64,000 nucleotides of DNA. Origin: Himantopus leucocephalus. Lineage: Eukaryota; Chordata; Aves; Charadriiformes; Recurvirostridae. Made by a program: the position numbers and the translations under genes. The notes under the pieces are model-generated. The model was given only the letters and a program-made list of their open reading frames with translations, did not search any database and had not been told where the DNA came from. The stretch spans positions 19,458,492 through 19,522,491 of the forward strand of contig RSEF01000005.1 in NCBI GenBank assembly GCA_003993805.1. The letters are read 5' to 3'. The number at the start of each line of letters is the position of its first letter. Position 1 is the stretch's first letter. This document shows positions 10,901-24,100 of the stretch, piece by piece.

Positions 10901-13900
10901 CTCTGCACAGGTCCACAGCCCCGCTAATTCACCACAGGCTTCTGGTCAGTCTCAATTAGCTAAAAAATAAATGCGCCAACATCTCTGGCATATTTCCACC
11001 CCATCCCCAGCGCAGGGTCCAGGCTCACACACCAGCCCTTAGACCTCACCCTGCCTGAGGCGGCAAGCACCAGCGCTAGCCGAGGCACGGCGAGCCAGCG
11101 GGCTATCGGGCAGAGAGCCTCCGGGACCAGGCTCATCCCCACCTCGTCGGCTTCTGCGGGCAGTTGGGGAGGGCACAGCAGCCCTCAGGCCGCAGGGGAA
11201 GCAGGATGGGCGACGGCGGGCAGCAGCTCCCATGTCTCCATGTGGGCGACGGAGGGTTTTGGCCATGGCCGTTTCCCTCCCGCCACCCCAGAGGTGAGAT
11301 TGTGCCCGCTCCCACCGTGCCAGATGGGGACCTGCCTACCTGGACAGACACCTCCTCACCTCCGCGCTGTGCGAGCCACCTCGCTTACGCTCCCCAGCCC
11401 GCTCTGCCCCAGCCCTGACAGACCCCGCTGCCGGGGAGAGGCTCCCAACTCCCGCCGAGGGATGCGGTGGCCTTCTCGGCCCCCGGCCCCGCCGGGAAGG
11501 GCTCTCCCCGCAGGCGGGTTACGGAGTGCAGGCACGACGGACTTTGGACAGGCTGTGACCGGCCAGCGGGCCCTCCCTGGCCGGGAAAGGGCTGCTCCCG
11601 CGGGCGGGTCGGACGCCGCCTTGGGCGCCTACCTGCCCTGTGGAGCCCCACCTTCCGCAGGGGGAGCCGTGCCCCGGGCACCCCGGCGAGAGCGGGCGGG
11701 CGAAGCGCCGGGGGTGTCAGCAGGAAGGGAGCCGCTCGCCTCCGCCCGCCACGCCCNCCCGCCGCGCCCAACTGGTCAGACTGGCAGCGGGATGGCCGCC
11801 TGGCCCACCTTGTCTGCCACCCCCAGCGCTGGGGACGGAGGCCACGTGGCTCTGTTGGGAAAGCCTCCCCCAGAGAGGGGAGCCACCTGCGGAGTCGCAG
11901 GCAGGGACGCGGCACCGCACCTTATAAGGGACGGGGCCAGCAGCCAGCCAGGAGGATAAGGAGGGCGATAAGGGCTGGGTGGGGCTGCCTGTCCTCCCCC
12001 CCAGCAAGGGCAGGGGGCCAAGAATGCACGACACCGATGGGGTTCAAAGGACGGGTCCAGACACAGCTGGGGGCTGCGAAACACGGTGGGCAATCCCCTG
12101 GGGACGGGGTCTGTTGACGGCTGAGGTCACCAGATGGGTGCCGTTGGCCGCCCCAGACGGACAAAGAGGGAGAGGCCGCCGAGCGGCAGAGAGGAGCAGC
12201 GTGGGGTCGGCCGCAGAGAGTGAGGCTTGTTCTGCTGGAATGCCAGCAATCCGGCTGCGGGGCAGCTGTCCTCCCGGGGGCCACTCGCCCCTCTCCCAAG
12301 CACGGCTGGGACCCGGCACAGGAGGAGCTCCTTCCCTCCCGGCGGTCCGGCAGAGCTGCCGACCTTCTGCACCGGCCAGGGAAACGCTGGCTGCTCCATC
12401 AGCTGGAGGGAGCATCCAGCACCGCGGCAAGCAGAAGGGAGACCGAGACTCCCCCGGCGCTTTCGGGGAGGGGAGGACAAGCATCCCCCCTCCCAGCAGG
12501 AAGGCGGCCAAGCCACCACGCTCCAGGCAGACACCGTCCCCCCGCAATCCCCAAGGGGGATGGCCATGGCCCCAGAGCCGTCCTGCCAGCAGCACCCTGC
12601 TGCATCCAACCGCCCTAGGACACCCCAACAGCCCCACTCCCACCGGTAGGGCCGCATGGGTCCCCCACCCCGGGGACAGCCACGGGGTCCCTGCCACCCC
12701 TCCGTGCCAGCCCCACGGCTCGCGCCCCCAGCCCCCGGGCCCAGGAGATTCACATGTCGGGAGCCCTTCAGCAGCACAAAGGCGGCTCTCTCTCCTCTCG
12801 GTGGGAATTCGCAGCTGAGCGCTCGACGGGGACAAAGGGATTTCAGAGCACATCGCCGGCCGGCCGCACTCCCCCCGGCGTTCCCGCTTCCTGCCACAGT
12901 AGCTCCAGTCCTCAGGGGCGCAGCGGCGAACAAACACCCAGCGCCGGATTCTGGGAACGGGGCCAGAGCATTCCCGGGACAGGCCGCGCTCCGGCGGCCA
13001 GCAGGCTCCCGCTTCACCAGCGGCTCCTGGGCCCATGGCGGGGGGGGGAAGGGAGCAGCCCCCGTCTCCACCACCCCAGCCTGTGGAGCCCGGGAGAGCT
13101 GGTGGGACCACAGGGTGGCTCCTCGCTGTGCCCGAGGAACGGCAGCCACCTTGAAGGGGACACGAGATGTCCCCGTGCCCCAGGGCTCGGCTGGACCCCT
13201 GGCACTGCGCTGAAGGTCAGTGCTGCCCCCAGGTCCCTGCCCTTCACCCCGTCTCTCCCCCCGCACACCCACCCACCGCCCGGCTGAACTTTCCCACTCC
13301 GCTGCCTCTCTCCCGCAGCGAAAACAAACAGCAGCCGGGCTCCACAGAGATAAGGGCCGTGCCAGCAGAGCCCAGGGAGCAAAGTCCCCCGCCATTAAAT
13401 CCGAGGCTGCAGTGCCACAGCAGCTGCCGCCCCCCGAGCCCGAGCGGAGGGATGTTCATGGCAGATGGGGCAAAGCTGCTCTGGCCCCCCGTCCCAGGGG
13501 CAGATTTAGCTCCTCGAGGGCTCACATCTGCTGCTGGCTGCCCCCGGGCAGAGCGGCCACAGCCCACCATTCCCAGCAGGATTAAGGGACACGGGCACAA
13601 GCACTCACAGCTATGCGCCACCATGAACGACCCCGGCCAGCAGCACCTGGGACACAGAGCGGCAGCACGACTCGGTGCCAGCCCGGCACCCAGACATGTG
13701 GATTTGGTCCCCTTCCCCGGCACAGAGCCCTCGCCGCAGCACCGCGTCCCTCTGCCCAGGGAAGCCGCTGGAGACCATTTCCTCTGCCAACACCCGCGGG
13801 CAGGCTGGTCCCCAGGGCCCGGCCGTGGCACAGCTCCAGCTACTCTGCTCCGACCAGTGCGCAAAGGTGCGGGGGACTGGAAGCACGGTGGGAGTCACAC

Positions 13901-16900
13901 CACTGCAGTGTAGGAACGGTGCCAATGGGCTCCTCCGAGACCACCCAGCCCAGGAGAGCAGCCAGAGTTATCCGCCTTCCCTGCAAGGAAGGTGCGAGTC
14001 ACCAAGGAACATGGAGAAGGGCAGGAGCCCAGGGCGCCCCCTGCCATGGCAGCAACCCCACGGGGGTCTCACTGCCCCCCCATGCCCAGGGCAGTCCCGG
14101 GCACCCCGCGGGCAGACGGGGCACCCGTCCCTCCGCCAGACGAGCCCCACGCCTGTCCCCCGCTGTGCTGCGCAAACAGGCAGGCAGTGAGCTCACGTGT
14201 GGTGTGGGAGCGGAAAGAGGGAATTGCCTGGACGAAGCCAAGCCACCCTTGCGGGGGCAGCCGGAGGGGGCCGCCCGGGAGAAGCGGGACCCCCCGAGCA
14301 GGAAGGGGGGCTGGCAGGCTGAGTCACAGCCCCAGTCACCCAGGGGCCGGGCTGAAAACCCCAGCTCCATTGGGCATGACCTCATCAGGTGCCCCGCTCG
14401 CTAATTGCATGCATGCATCTGCACTCGGAGAGGACTTCGAGGGCCCTGCCAAGAGCAGTAATGAACGGGTGAAGAAAAGCCACCAAAGAGCATCAGGCAG
14501 GAGCCAGGGGCTGAACGACGGCCAGGGGTGGGGAAGGGGGCTGCTGCCCTGCCGACGGGCCGCGGCAGGGCCACGGCAAAGCCCTCATGGTGCTCCCAGT
14601 CCCCGTAGTGCCCACGGCCGGGCAAGGTGCACGCACAGGCTGGCACGAGCCAGCACCCACACACAGCAGCGGGGACAAACGAGACAACAGGCCAGGCCGT
14701 GCTCAGGGGGACGGCGGGACTCCATTCCACCCCAGCCCCCTGCCCACACTGTCCGCTGGTGCCACATCTGGCTACTGCTCCCCCACCCGCTCCCTGAGAA
14801 GCGGCTTCCCAGGCTCCTGCGCGAGCCGAAGGGAAGGAAACCTGCGTTTCCTGGTCAGACGGGAGATGACATCGTGACTTCCCTTTCCCGTAAGCTTCTA
14901 AACACGACGTCCTGCCAAGGGCCGCTCCCCGCCGCCCCCAGCCCGCGGGCAGACGCCCTGGAACCAGGCCGGGAACAGCAGGCACTGGCACCACCACAAC
15001 CACCACCCCCCCGGCCTCGGCCGGCCAGGAGGTCGGCATGGTCCCCCCAGCAGACCAGATGCCTGGCTGGCTTGCTGGAAGCATCCCACCACTGGGGAAC
15101 ACACGCGAGGTCTCCTCCTCCATGGTGGTAACACATTCCTGCCCAGGGCTGGGAGCATCCTACCAGCAGAGGGTGGAATATACGGTTTTCCAACCCCATG
15201 AGGACATGGCTGTGCCCACCATGTCCTAGAGATGGGCTTGTTACCTGCAGAGCTGAGGCGGCACCAACACCCTAACGCCCGCACGATGTCTGCTCGCTGA
15301 GGCCGCAGGCCAGCGTGCACGGCCGCCCTCCAGCCTCCCCTCGCTCACCTCGTCTGCTGGTTTGCACAACTCCACTGGCCGACGGGCACACACAGACGGG
15401 GCCATCTGACAGGCTGTGGGGCTCCCGAGGCTCCCGGAGGCATGACGGGGACACCCCTGGGACACCGAGCCACAACCCCCCTCACAGCACAAGACTGCCG
15501 CAGCTCCCCAGGCCCATCCACCCGCGCTGCCCGGGGCAGCTCCTCTCGCCGCCCAAGGTGGGAGGATGGAGAAGGGAAGTGGTTTTCCACCCAAGCCAGC
15601 TGCTGGAGACAGAACTGGGCAGAGATGAAGGGAGAGCAGGTTTCCCCGTTCGCCACCGGTGTGCTCTGGAGGGGAGCTGCAGTGCCCCGGGAGCTCCCCC
15701 CCGCAGGTAAAACCAGAGGGGGCGGGGGGAACCCCCAAAGAGAGAAGCAGAGAGGGCTCCAAAGCCAGCCTGGAGCAGGCGGCCTCCCCACATCAGAAAG
15801 GGTTTCTCCCAGAAGCACCCCCAGGCCACCCCCCTCCTCCCCCATGAGACCCCGGTTCGCAGGAGGTGGGGTGACACCTCTCCCCCCGGAGCGAGTCAGC
15901 CCGCAGCCAGGCACGGCAAGCCGCGCTGCGTGCACCAACACGCTCGCAAGAATGCGTTACTCCACTGGGCAAGGGGCCTGCCAGCAGCATGCAAACACGA
16001 CCGGTGACCCACCCTTCCCGGTCGGAAAAACTCGTCTTTGCAGTTCGACGCACTCCCTCCCACCCACGGCAGGTACCCCCGCACCACCGCCCCCCTTCCC
16101 ACGGGGCCGGCGGCACCAGCGGGGAAGCAGACGAGAGATCTGGGAGCTCTTCACAAAGGCAGACCTGCCCGAGCGCCACACAAGATGGGGGCGAGAGGAA
16201 AACGCGTCGGCTGAGGACAGCGAGACGCCTTCCTCCTCCTGGCCAGGGTGGGAATCGGTTCTCCATATTCATCCACTCTGAGGCCATCCACCTCCCACGC
16301 CGGGCCACCTCTCCCCTGGGAGGGAGCCCAATCCATGCCCTCACCCCAGGTAATCGCTCTCCTGCCCAGGAGGACCCGCTGCGGTTGCAAAAGCCCGGTG
16401 AGGCGAGAGGGGAGAGCAACTCCTCTTGCTGCCCGCTCCCCGCCACGTCCCGGCTGCCCTCACCCCGGCATGGCGCAGCCCTCCTCCATGCTGCCGGCTC
16501 CCCGGGAAGCGGCCGAGGCAGGTCAGGCTCACGCCGCTTCCAGGTTCTGGCGCCCAGGAGGGGCCGGCAGCGGGGAGCTGGTGAACTTTGCGCAGCGCTG
16601 GCTATAATTGGGGCCAACGCCCAGGGGAACGGGAGCAGCCGGGGCTGGGATGGAGGCACGATAACAGCTCCTGCCCTCGCACGCACGAGCCTTAGCGCAC
16701 CGCCGCCACGGAAGCCGGCCCACCCAGGGACGGTCCCAAAAGGGATGGCCCCGTACCAACCCCGCAGCCGTTGAAGAAGTGCTCCCAGGACGGCACCACC
16801 ACCCCGGCCAGGCTACAGGAGAGTTGTTCCCAGGGGTCGCCCCCTACCCCGACTTGCCCGGACCCTTCCCCGACTGCGCCGTATAGCCAGTGACTGCTGG

Positions 16901-19900
16901 CCTGGACACGCATCCCACCAGGACCGCCTTGCCAAGCACTGCGGGCAGCCAGGATGCCTGTGTGCCCGCTGACACACCGGCAGCACCCCTATGCTCTCAG
17001 GGCCACCCCCACCGTCTGCCACACCACAAGGCCAGGGCGGTGGTTCCACAAAAGAAACTCTGCCCCCCCCGTCAGCGCAAACATCTGGGCAATGAAGTGT
17101 TCAATTAAACTCGTGGGGGAAGCGCTCAGCCTGGATCAGGTCCCCAGGCCCACGCTGGCACCAGCAGTTTTGCAGTGGGTAAGAGTGCTGCAGCACAAAG
17201 TCACCACGGACCTGCAGCACAAGGTTAGGGACGTGGGGACAAGCTCCCCGGCACCCACTTACTCCATGTCGCTGCCCCCCTTGCAGGGACACTCACCTGC
17301 CTGCAGGCAGAGGGACCTGGCGCAGACCAGACAGTCCATGCCCACCCCAGCCCAAGGCCCCCACGTGTCCCGCTGCCCACCTCCGACCCGGACAAAGGAA
17401 AGCCGAGGTGACAGGCACCCTGGCTAAGGGATCACCCATCCCAGCGCCACCCTGGCAGCTTGTGCTCCTTAGTCACCGGTTTGCCCCCACGCCCAGCAGC
17501 CGCCTCGTCTCACCCTCCAGCCGGGTGGTTTTCATAGGAGGAAGCAGTACCCGCCGCGGGGGAACGGGGACAGGACCACACGGCGCCCACGGCCGCCCCG
17601 AAGCCCGCTCGGCGGGGTGAGATCACACGGGAACGTGACAGGGCAAATTAACCCACAGTCAGCACGGAGGGACGTGCAGGGGGACGGCAGGGCTGTGCGG
17701 GGGCAGCGGTGGCAGCAGGCACCGCACCGCCGGCAGCCCCCCCGGGTGGGAAGGAAGGCAGATTAGCAACAAGCACAAGACAGGCAGGAGCCGGACAGAC
17801 TCACTGGCCTGCTGCTGGGAGTTTCCAGTACGAGAACTGGCTCTAAGAAACCATTTCCCCCTCAAACAGCCTCCTCAGACAGTAAGAAGCAGAGAGAAGG
17901 TGGTGGCCACCTTGGGGAACTTGAGGACTTTGGTCGAGAGCCCGTAAATCCAGCCCCTTTACAACAGCCTCGCGCCGCGATGCATTCCTGTGCTCCGTGC
18001 CAGAGGACAACCTCCTCTGCCGGCCGAGCCCTGTGTCACAGCGGAGGAGCTGTCTGAATCACCCAACAGGTTTGGGGTTTGTCACCCCATCCAGGCAACA
18101 CCTGTTGCCTTTTATGGACCCAAACCAGCGCCGCAGTCCTGCTCCTCGCCGCCAGCGAGGCAGGGGCAGAGGAAAACAGCCACACTACAGAGAGCCGGGT
18201 TTTTGGAGCCAGGAAGAGAGCTCTGTACTCCCCCAGAGACAGCACCACCACCGCGGTCCCGGCAAAGGGCTCCGTCCTTGCCAGCAGTAAATGAGACAGT
18301 TACGAGGGGTTGTTGGGAAGAGAAACCAAGAGACTTAACCAGCACTCTCCCCTAAGGTCACAGGCACTGGTAAGCTATTTTGAGAAGCCAAGAGCCTTCC
18401 AGGCATAGTCCAAGCTACACTATTATTTTCTGGGTGTCCTAATGCCACCCCCAGCAGACACAATGGACCAAGGTCTTATCTCCATGCCAGAGGCAGGATG
18501 AGGAAGGAGATGAGAGTCAATCCAGGGATGGAGACGCCAGCTGCACGGTCCAGGCTTTACCATTCTGACTCCCAGCCCATCTTCAGGGAAGGGATGGCCT
18601 CAAGGGCTCCGCAACCACAGAGATCGGGGCCTGACCTCCGAGTCGGAAGGGAGGAGGCTCACCCCTCTGCGGCAGCCCAGCACGCTCCACTAAATGAGCG
18701 CTTTCATCCTCCCACCCCTTCCAGGAAGGCTCCGCACAAGATTCCAGCAAATGCTGCACATCACGAAGGACAGTCGTTTGCATGCAACAGAGTCCCGTCC
18801 AAGTTCAGCCAAGTGGAAGGAGAATGGCCTCTTAAAAACTGCCCTTTTTTTTTCTTTAAAGTGTACAAGTAAACACCAACAGGTAAAGAGAATCTGCCTC
18901 GAGAAAGCACCGGGAGCAGGACAGAGCAGGCAAGGTAACTGCAGGGACAACTAACGATTCCCCTCCGCGGGCTCCTCCCGGCACAGGGCTGCCCGCAGCC
19001 CTGGGGGACGCCGCCCCGCTCCTCCGGCAGGCGCCCCGGCAGGCTCTGCGGACCCCTCACACACAGGAAAGTGTGCCGCGGGCATCAGAGACAGGAGTCT
19101 GCGAGTCACCAGCCGGCCGCTCACCCCCACCTCACCACGTCCAGGAGAGCTGCTCAGAGAGGGCAGGGCAAGGCACAGAAACAGAAGGTCCAAACGAAAG
19201 CTGCAACCGCGGGCTACGGGACTTGCGGCACAGCCGGGTCCTGGAGGTGCTGAGCTCCACCTGCTCCCTGCAAAGCCGAGGACAAGCCCGTTCTCAATTC
19301 CACACCACGCAGAGGGCAGCCGGGTCCAAAAGCATCCTCACAGCGCAGGGGGACGTCAGGTGGGACCGCAGGCAGCTGTAGTTCGATACCACCACAACGC
19401 TCCGCGCGCCCGGGCGGCCCCACGCGTGCCCGGACTCTCCCCTCTGGCTGGGCAGAAGCCTGCGCGAGGCTGGGTGCCACTGCCCGGGACAGGAGCCTTC
19501 AGCCCCGCCACGGGATCCCCGCCGGGGGCAGGACAGCACAGGCCCCCCAGATAACGCCCCGTTACCCCCATTGTCACCTCCATGGCACAGCCTGGGCACC
19601 ATGCCCTCGCCGGAGAGGGAGGCACCTCCAGGAGGTCCACCCCTCGCTCCAATGGTCAGAGCGGGCTTTGTTGTCCAGGCTCCCTCGCCCAGAGCCATAA
19701 CGGGGTGCCCCGCTCCCCTCCCGTGCCTCGCAGACGCCAGCAGCCCTCATGACAGAGAGTCACCCAAACCGCTGCGCGTCCACCCCACGCCGAGTCTCTT
19801 TGCCGCCACGCTCCGCGGAGGGACGGGAGCGCCCACCGGGCGGGGGAAGGTCACCGACCCCTGGGCGGGAGGGCACGGGGCAGCGGGGAGAGGCAGCCGA

Positions 19901-20712
19901 GCGGCGGGGCCATGACAGCGGGGCCAGCGGAAGGGCGAGCGGGGGGCTGAGCCCCGGGACGCGTCCCCCCGCCACCCCCTCGCTGTCACCCGTGAGCTGC
20001 CGCCCCGGCCGGGGGTGTCCTCAGGCTCCGAGCTGCCCCACCGGGGGGACGGGGCGCGGGAGGAGGGGGAGCTGCCGGACCCCCCTCCGCACACCGGGCC
20101 CCCCCCGGCCCCGCCAGAACAAAGGCCGCGGGCACACGGGGCACCGGGGACGAGCCCGTCCCCAGCCGGGCAGGGGCTGAGCCCGGGCGGGGCCGCCCCG
20201 GTCCGCCCCGCGGCTGCCGCCGGGAACCGGAGGCACGGGAGACCCCGCGGAGGGGCCGAGCTCCCCCCCCCGCCCGCCCCGCGGAGGGGAGCGGGGGGGC
20301 CCGGCCGGTGCCGGGGAGCTGGCAGGCGGGCGGCCTTTGTTCCGGGCAGGGCGAGCGGCGGAGGCGGCGGGCGGGGAGCGGGGCGGCCGCCCGGCCCCGC
20401 CGCCTTTGTGTCGCTCCCCGCGGGCCGGGCCCCGCCAGCGCCGGGCACCGCCACCCCGGCCGGTCCCGCGGGGCGCGGCCCCGCCTGGCACCCGCCTCCC
20501 GGGCACCGACGGGACTCCGGGGGCCCGGCACCCACCGGCCCCGGCGGGAGAGCGCGGCCGGGCCCCGGCCCCGCCGGGGGGCCGCGGGGAGGGCGAGGGC
20601 CGGCCCGCCCCCCTCCCGCCGCGGGGGCGTGCGGCGCCCGGCTGGCGCCGGCCCGTACCGGCTGCCCCCCCCCCGGGCAGGCGGCGGCGGGGACGCCGAG
20701 AGCGGGACTCAC
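4984..20712 (-). other. Large CTNND1 5' intron
   Basis: This is about 15.7 kb between the predicted untranslated first exon and the first coding exon. I see no protein exon with splice sites and a recognisable product. Composition alternates between GC-rich DNA (11.0-14.4 kb) and short AT-rich patches near 5.74-5.84, 6.50-6.80, 9.16-9.26, 10.82-10.98 and 18.70-18.95 kb, which are candidates for conserved non-coding elements. A perfect CArg-type site is at 11920-11929. One N is at about 11757. Confidence 0.6.
11920..11929. promoter_or_regulatory. Perfect CArG box (candidate SRF site)
   Basis: CCTTATAAGG matches the serum response factor consensus CC(A/T)6GG exactly and is palindromic. It lies in CpG-rich DNA inside the CTNND1 5' intron. 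It could also act as a TATA-like element of an alternative promoter. Only the motif is observed. Confidence 0.3.
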
Positions 20713-20975
20713 CGTGGCCGGGCTCCTCGGCGGCGGGTTGGGGGGCCGGTCCCGCCCCGCGACGGCGGCCCGGCCCGCTCCGCGGGAACCGGGGGCAGCG
20801 GCGGCGAAGCGAGAGGCGAGGCGAGAAGAGGCGCCCGGAAAGGGGGGGACGGCGGCGGGCGGCGTCCCGGTGCCGGCCGGGCGGGGCGGAGCGGTGCCGG
20901 TGGCGGAGCGGTGGGTCGGGTCGGGCCGGGCCTCGGCCGCGCCGTGCGCCCCGCGCGCTCCCGCACCTAAAATGG
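20713..20975 (-). other. CTNND1: Predicted CTNND1 non-coding first exon
   Basis: Within the CpG island the minus strand has a strong donor (CCACG then GTGAGT) with its last exon base at 20713. It lies about 15.7 kb upstream of the first coding exon, and human CTNND1 also begins with untranslated exons. The transcription start is not visible; 20975 is a guess, placed just below the Sp1-type GC boxes and the CCAAT boxes. Further untranslated exons could lie between here and 4983. Confidence 0.5.
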
Positions 20976-21125
20976 AAGTTGCTCCGGCGGGGCGGGGGGC
21001 GGGGCGGGGCGGGGCGGTGGCTCCGCCCCCTGGCGTCAGCGCGCCCCGCGCCAATGGCGGGCGGAGCTCGGCGGCGCCCGGCGCGCCAATGGGGACCGGG
21101 GGGGGGCGGGGCGGGGACAGGGGCA
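20976..21125 (-). promoter_or_regulatory. CTNND1 CpG-island core promoter
   Basis: The region has a run of tandem GGGGC boxes on the plus strand (about 20987-21018), a G-quadruplex-type sequence, followed by CCAAT boxes near 21050 and 21086. There is no TATA box. It sits directly upstream of the predicted CTNND1 first exon, and the surrounding CpG-dense block runs from about 18.96 to 21.7 kb. Confidence 0.55.
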
Positions 21126-24100
21126 GCAGAGGGGTCGTTCCGGCGGTCTGTCCCGGCGGGGTCTGTCCTCCGGAGCCGGTCCCGGGCGTGCGTGTCCCCC
21201 GTGGGGTCTCCCCCGGGTGGGACCCTCCTCGGGGACCGGACCTGCCCCGGGGGGATGAGCCGCTCCCCGTGGTGCGGGGTCCGCGGCGGGGGCGGTGGGG
21301 TGTCCCCTCCCTGGGGACAGCCCGGCCCCTCCGGAGCAGAGCCCCCTCCCCGGCCCGGCCCGCCGGAGCGGGGGGAGACGTGTGACCCCGTCCCGGGTGG
21401 GATTTGTCCAGGAGCGGGACGCTGTGGGGGTCGGGCTGCAGACCCCCCCGGCGGGTCACCCTCGCCCCTCCGGCTCCAGGGCCCCGGTGCGGGGGGGAGC
21501 CCGGGCAGCACCGCCACCCCCCGGGCCGGAGCCCGTCCCCGTGCCCCCACCAGGCCGTCCCGTGGGCGCCCTCGCCCGCGGCCGCAGGGACGGAGCCGGT
21601 GGCCGGGGGCAAACGCGCTGGCAGCCCCTCTGGCGGGGGGACCCGAAGGCCCCGTTGAGGGGAGCAGGAGCGTGGCCCGTTCCGGGCGGCCCCCCCGGGT
21701 GCCCGCGGACAGCAAACACGGGGGGGCTGCGGCGGAAGCACAGATAAGCTAAGCGGGGGCTCGGCGTGCGCTGGGGAAGGTGCGGGGGCTCGGTGGCCTT
21801 AACGGTGCCTTTGGCAGCAGACGGGGGGAGAAATGCCAAGGCAACCCCTGCCCGACTTCCACCGCACCGAACCCAACGGTGCTGCCGTCACTGCCAGCGC
21901 GGAGGAACAGGGGACGTGGGGAGGTACGGGGACCTGGGGCAGATCTAAACGTGAGGTTCGATAAATGCAACTCATCCAGCCGGAGGAATGCGACTGCCCA
22001 ATGAGCGTCCCAGGGCCTGCCGCGCCGCCCCACGGCTACGGGGCTACGGGGTCAGGGCCGAGCTCGGGCGGGGGCTGCTGCGGGCACCCTGGCACCCCCA
22101 CCTTGGTGCGAGGGATCCCCTTCCCCGGGGAGGCGAGGAACTGCCGCTCCCTGCCGCTCGCAGGTCCCCCAAAGGTGACAGCTTTCTGTCCCCTCCCGCC
22201 CCGGGCTGGCCGGATTCAGGCGCTGGGGAGGATCCTGCCCGCCCCCGATTGCCAAACTGTTAGTGAGATAACGACAACAGGGAAAGAGCTGAGGAGGGTT
22301 TTGGGTGGGGACAGGTGATTCTTGGGGTAAATATGCATTGCTCGGCGAGGGGAGGAGGAGGCGGGGGCCACGCGGTCGCTGCCTGCTAATGTTTGAAGAC
22401 GGTAATCCCCCAGCCGGGGTGGGGCGTGCCAAGGTGTTATGAGGAGAAATGGGATTCCGTGTGCGCGTAGGGCACATTTAAGGAGACTATCGGGGCGTGG
22501 GACCCCCAAACCCTCCCTGGTGTTGGACTGTAGAACAGAGCACCCGGCCTGCCGGCTGCACACAGCGGGGAGAGCTGCCCGCCGCCCCCCGGGGAGGAGG
22601 GGGCTTCTCCACCCCACGGCGGGGAACTGACACCTTCTCCCTGCACCCCTTCATCCTCGTTACCACCCAAAATGAGCGAGTCGGGCCCCTCTCAGCCCTG
22701 AGCCTTGCGTGAGAACTGCTCCCAGATCACAAATAATCCCCGGCTGCCCTCCCCTCCTCTTCACCCACACAAGGAGGAAGGTGGGTGCGTCCCCCAAGTC
22801 TTGGGGACAAGGAGGGGGTAGATGCGCGACTTGTTCTGGGAAGAAGAGTCCCTGCCTGCTGTCCCAGGGACAGCTCTCCCCCAGGGAAAAACCATCAGGG
22901 ACACCTCGCTCCTCCTTGCCACCACGCGGCCTTAAGGGCCCCTGCCCGGGTTGTTTGGACAACAGCCCGTCGGTGGGGCGCACGCCCGGGCCCAGCACAC
23001 TCGCACAAACCCTCCGCCCTCGGCGAAGCAGGGGCGAAACCAGCACGAAACCCCGGCGCAGGTATGGGGGAATCACCAGATGGAGCTGTTCCACATCAGC
23101 TCACAGATTATTTCAGCCCACACGTGGATTCCAAGCGTGGCCTCCGGTGCCCCCCCTTACCCTCCCCTATCACCACCTGAATTTTCTGGTCCCCCCGCCC
23201 CACGGCGAGGAAGGTGGGTGCCCACGAGCAGGGCGCACAAGTGGTGCCAAGGCTTCGCCCGTGCGTAAAAGCGTGACAGACGCAGGCAGCGCACCCCAGC
23301 GCGTGGCCGGGGAGGGTGCACGGCAGATGGCTGCCCCTGACGCAGACAACAGGTAAGCGGCCGCCGGTGCAGAAAGCCCGGGGCAGCCCTCTGCTGTGCC
23401 TGGTGCGCGGCCGCATTGTTGCTATTTCAATCAGCCCAGAAATTTAACAGCCTTTAAAGTCTTTAGTTTCTTCAAAGATTAAACGCAGTGCTGCGAACAC
23501 GCCTCTGCTGGCTCCCAGTTGGAGTCAGATCCCTTTGAAGCCGGGCGAGTGCCTCTCGCCCCGAGGGCCGCAGGACGGAGCTGGACAGGGTCTATCAGCG
23601 CATTGTCAGCGCAAACTCCCGATGCAGCCGTGCCCCGGCAGCTGCCGGGACGCCCAGTAACGCGTGCTTACTTTTGAGGGCAGGCTGGACCCTGATCCTC
23701 TGGCTTCGGCTCACCCAGCAGCAGATCGTGCTCTGGTTTGAATATAACTACTGTGGCAGAGGAGTCCGTCCCACCGCTTCCTGGGAAGAAGAGATGGGAA
23801 AATTTGCCCTTTTACAGTAATTACGTGTAATAACATCTTGCACATCCCCTTTCATCCTGCAGCGCTGCTGATGCCTTATCCAGATGAGACACCCAGAAAA
23901 CGCAGCTACCACCGGAACAGAGCAAGACGACTTGTTTACAAGACGGATCAGTGCTCCTCGGCGGTGGAGGGCAGGAGGAAGGGGAGGCTGTGTCTCCGGG
24001 CCCAGCGCAGGCGGTTCAGAGCGATGGCCTGCATTGTTCTAAATCAGGACAACAAGGCACTTCCGCAGCCCCTTTCCTATGGGAATCCCCACAGGTTGTT

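Noticed and set aside
12044..13395. Long minus-strand frames of 355 and 422 codons
   Set aside because: Two overlapping frames on the same strand, both GC-driven, with no recognisable domain and no splice context.
19747..21752. Open frames of 456-664 codons on both strands
   Set aside because: They lie in a CpG island where stop codons are rare, overlap each other in several frames on both strands, are composed of Pro/Gly/Ala/Arg and match no family.
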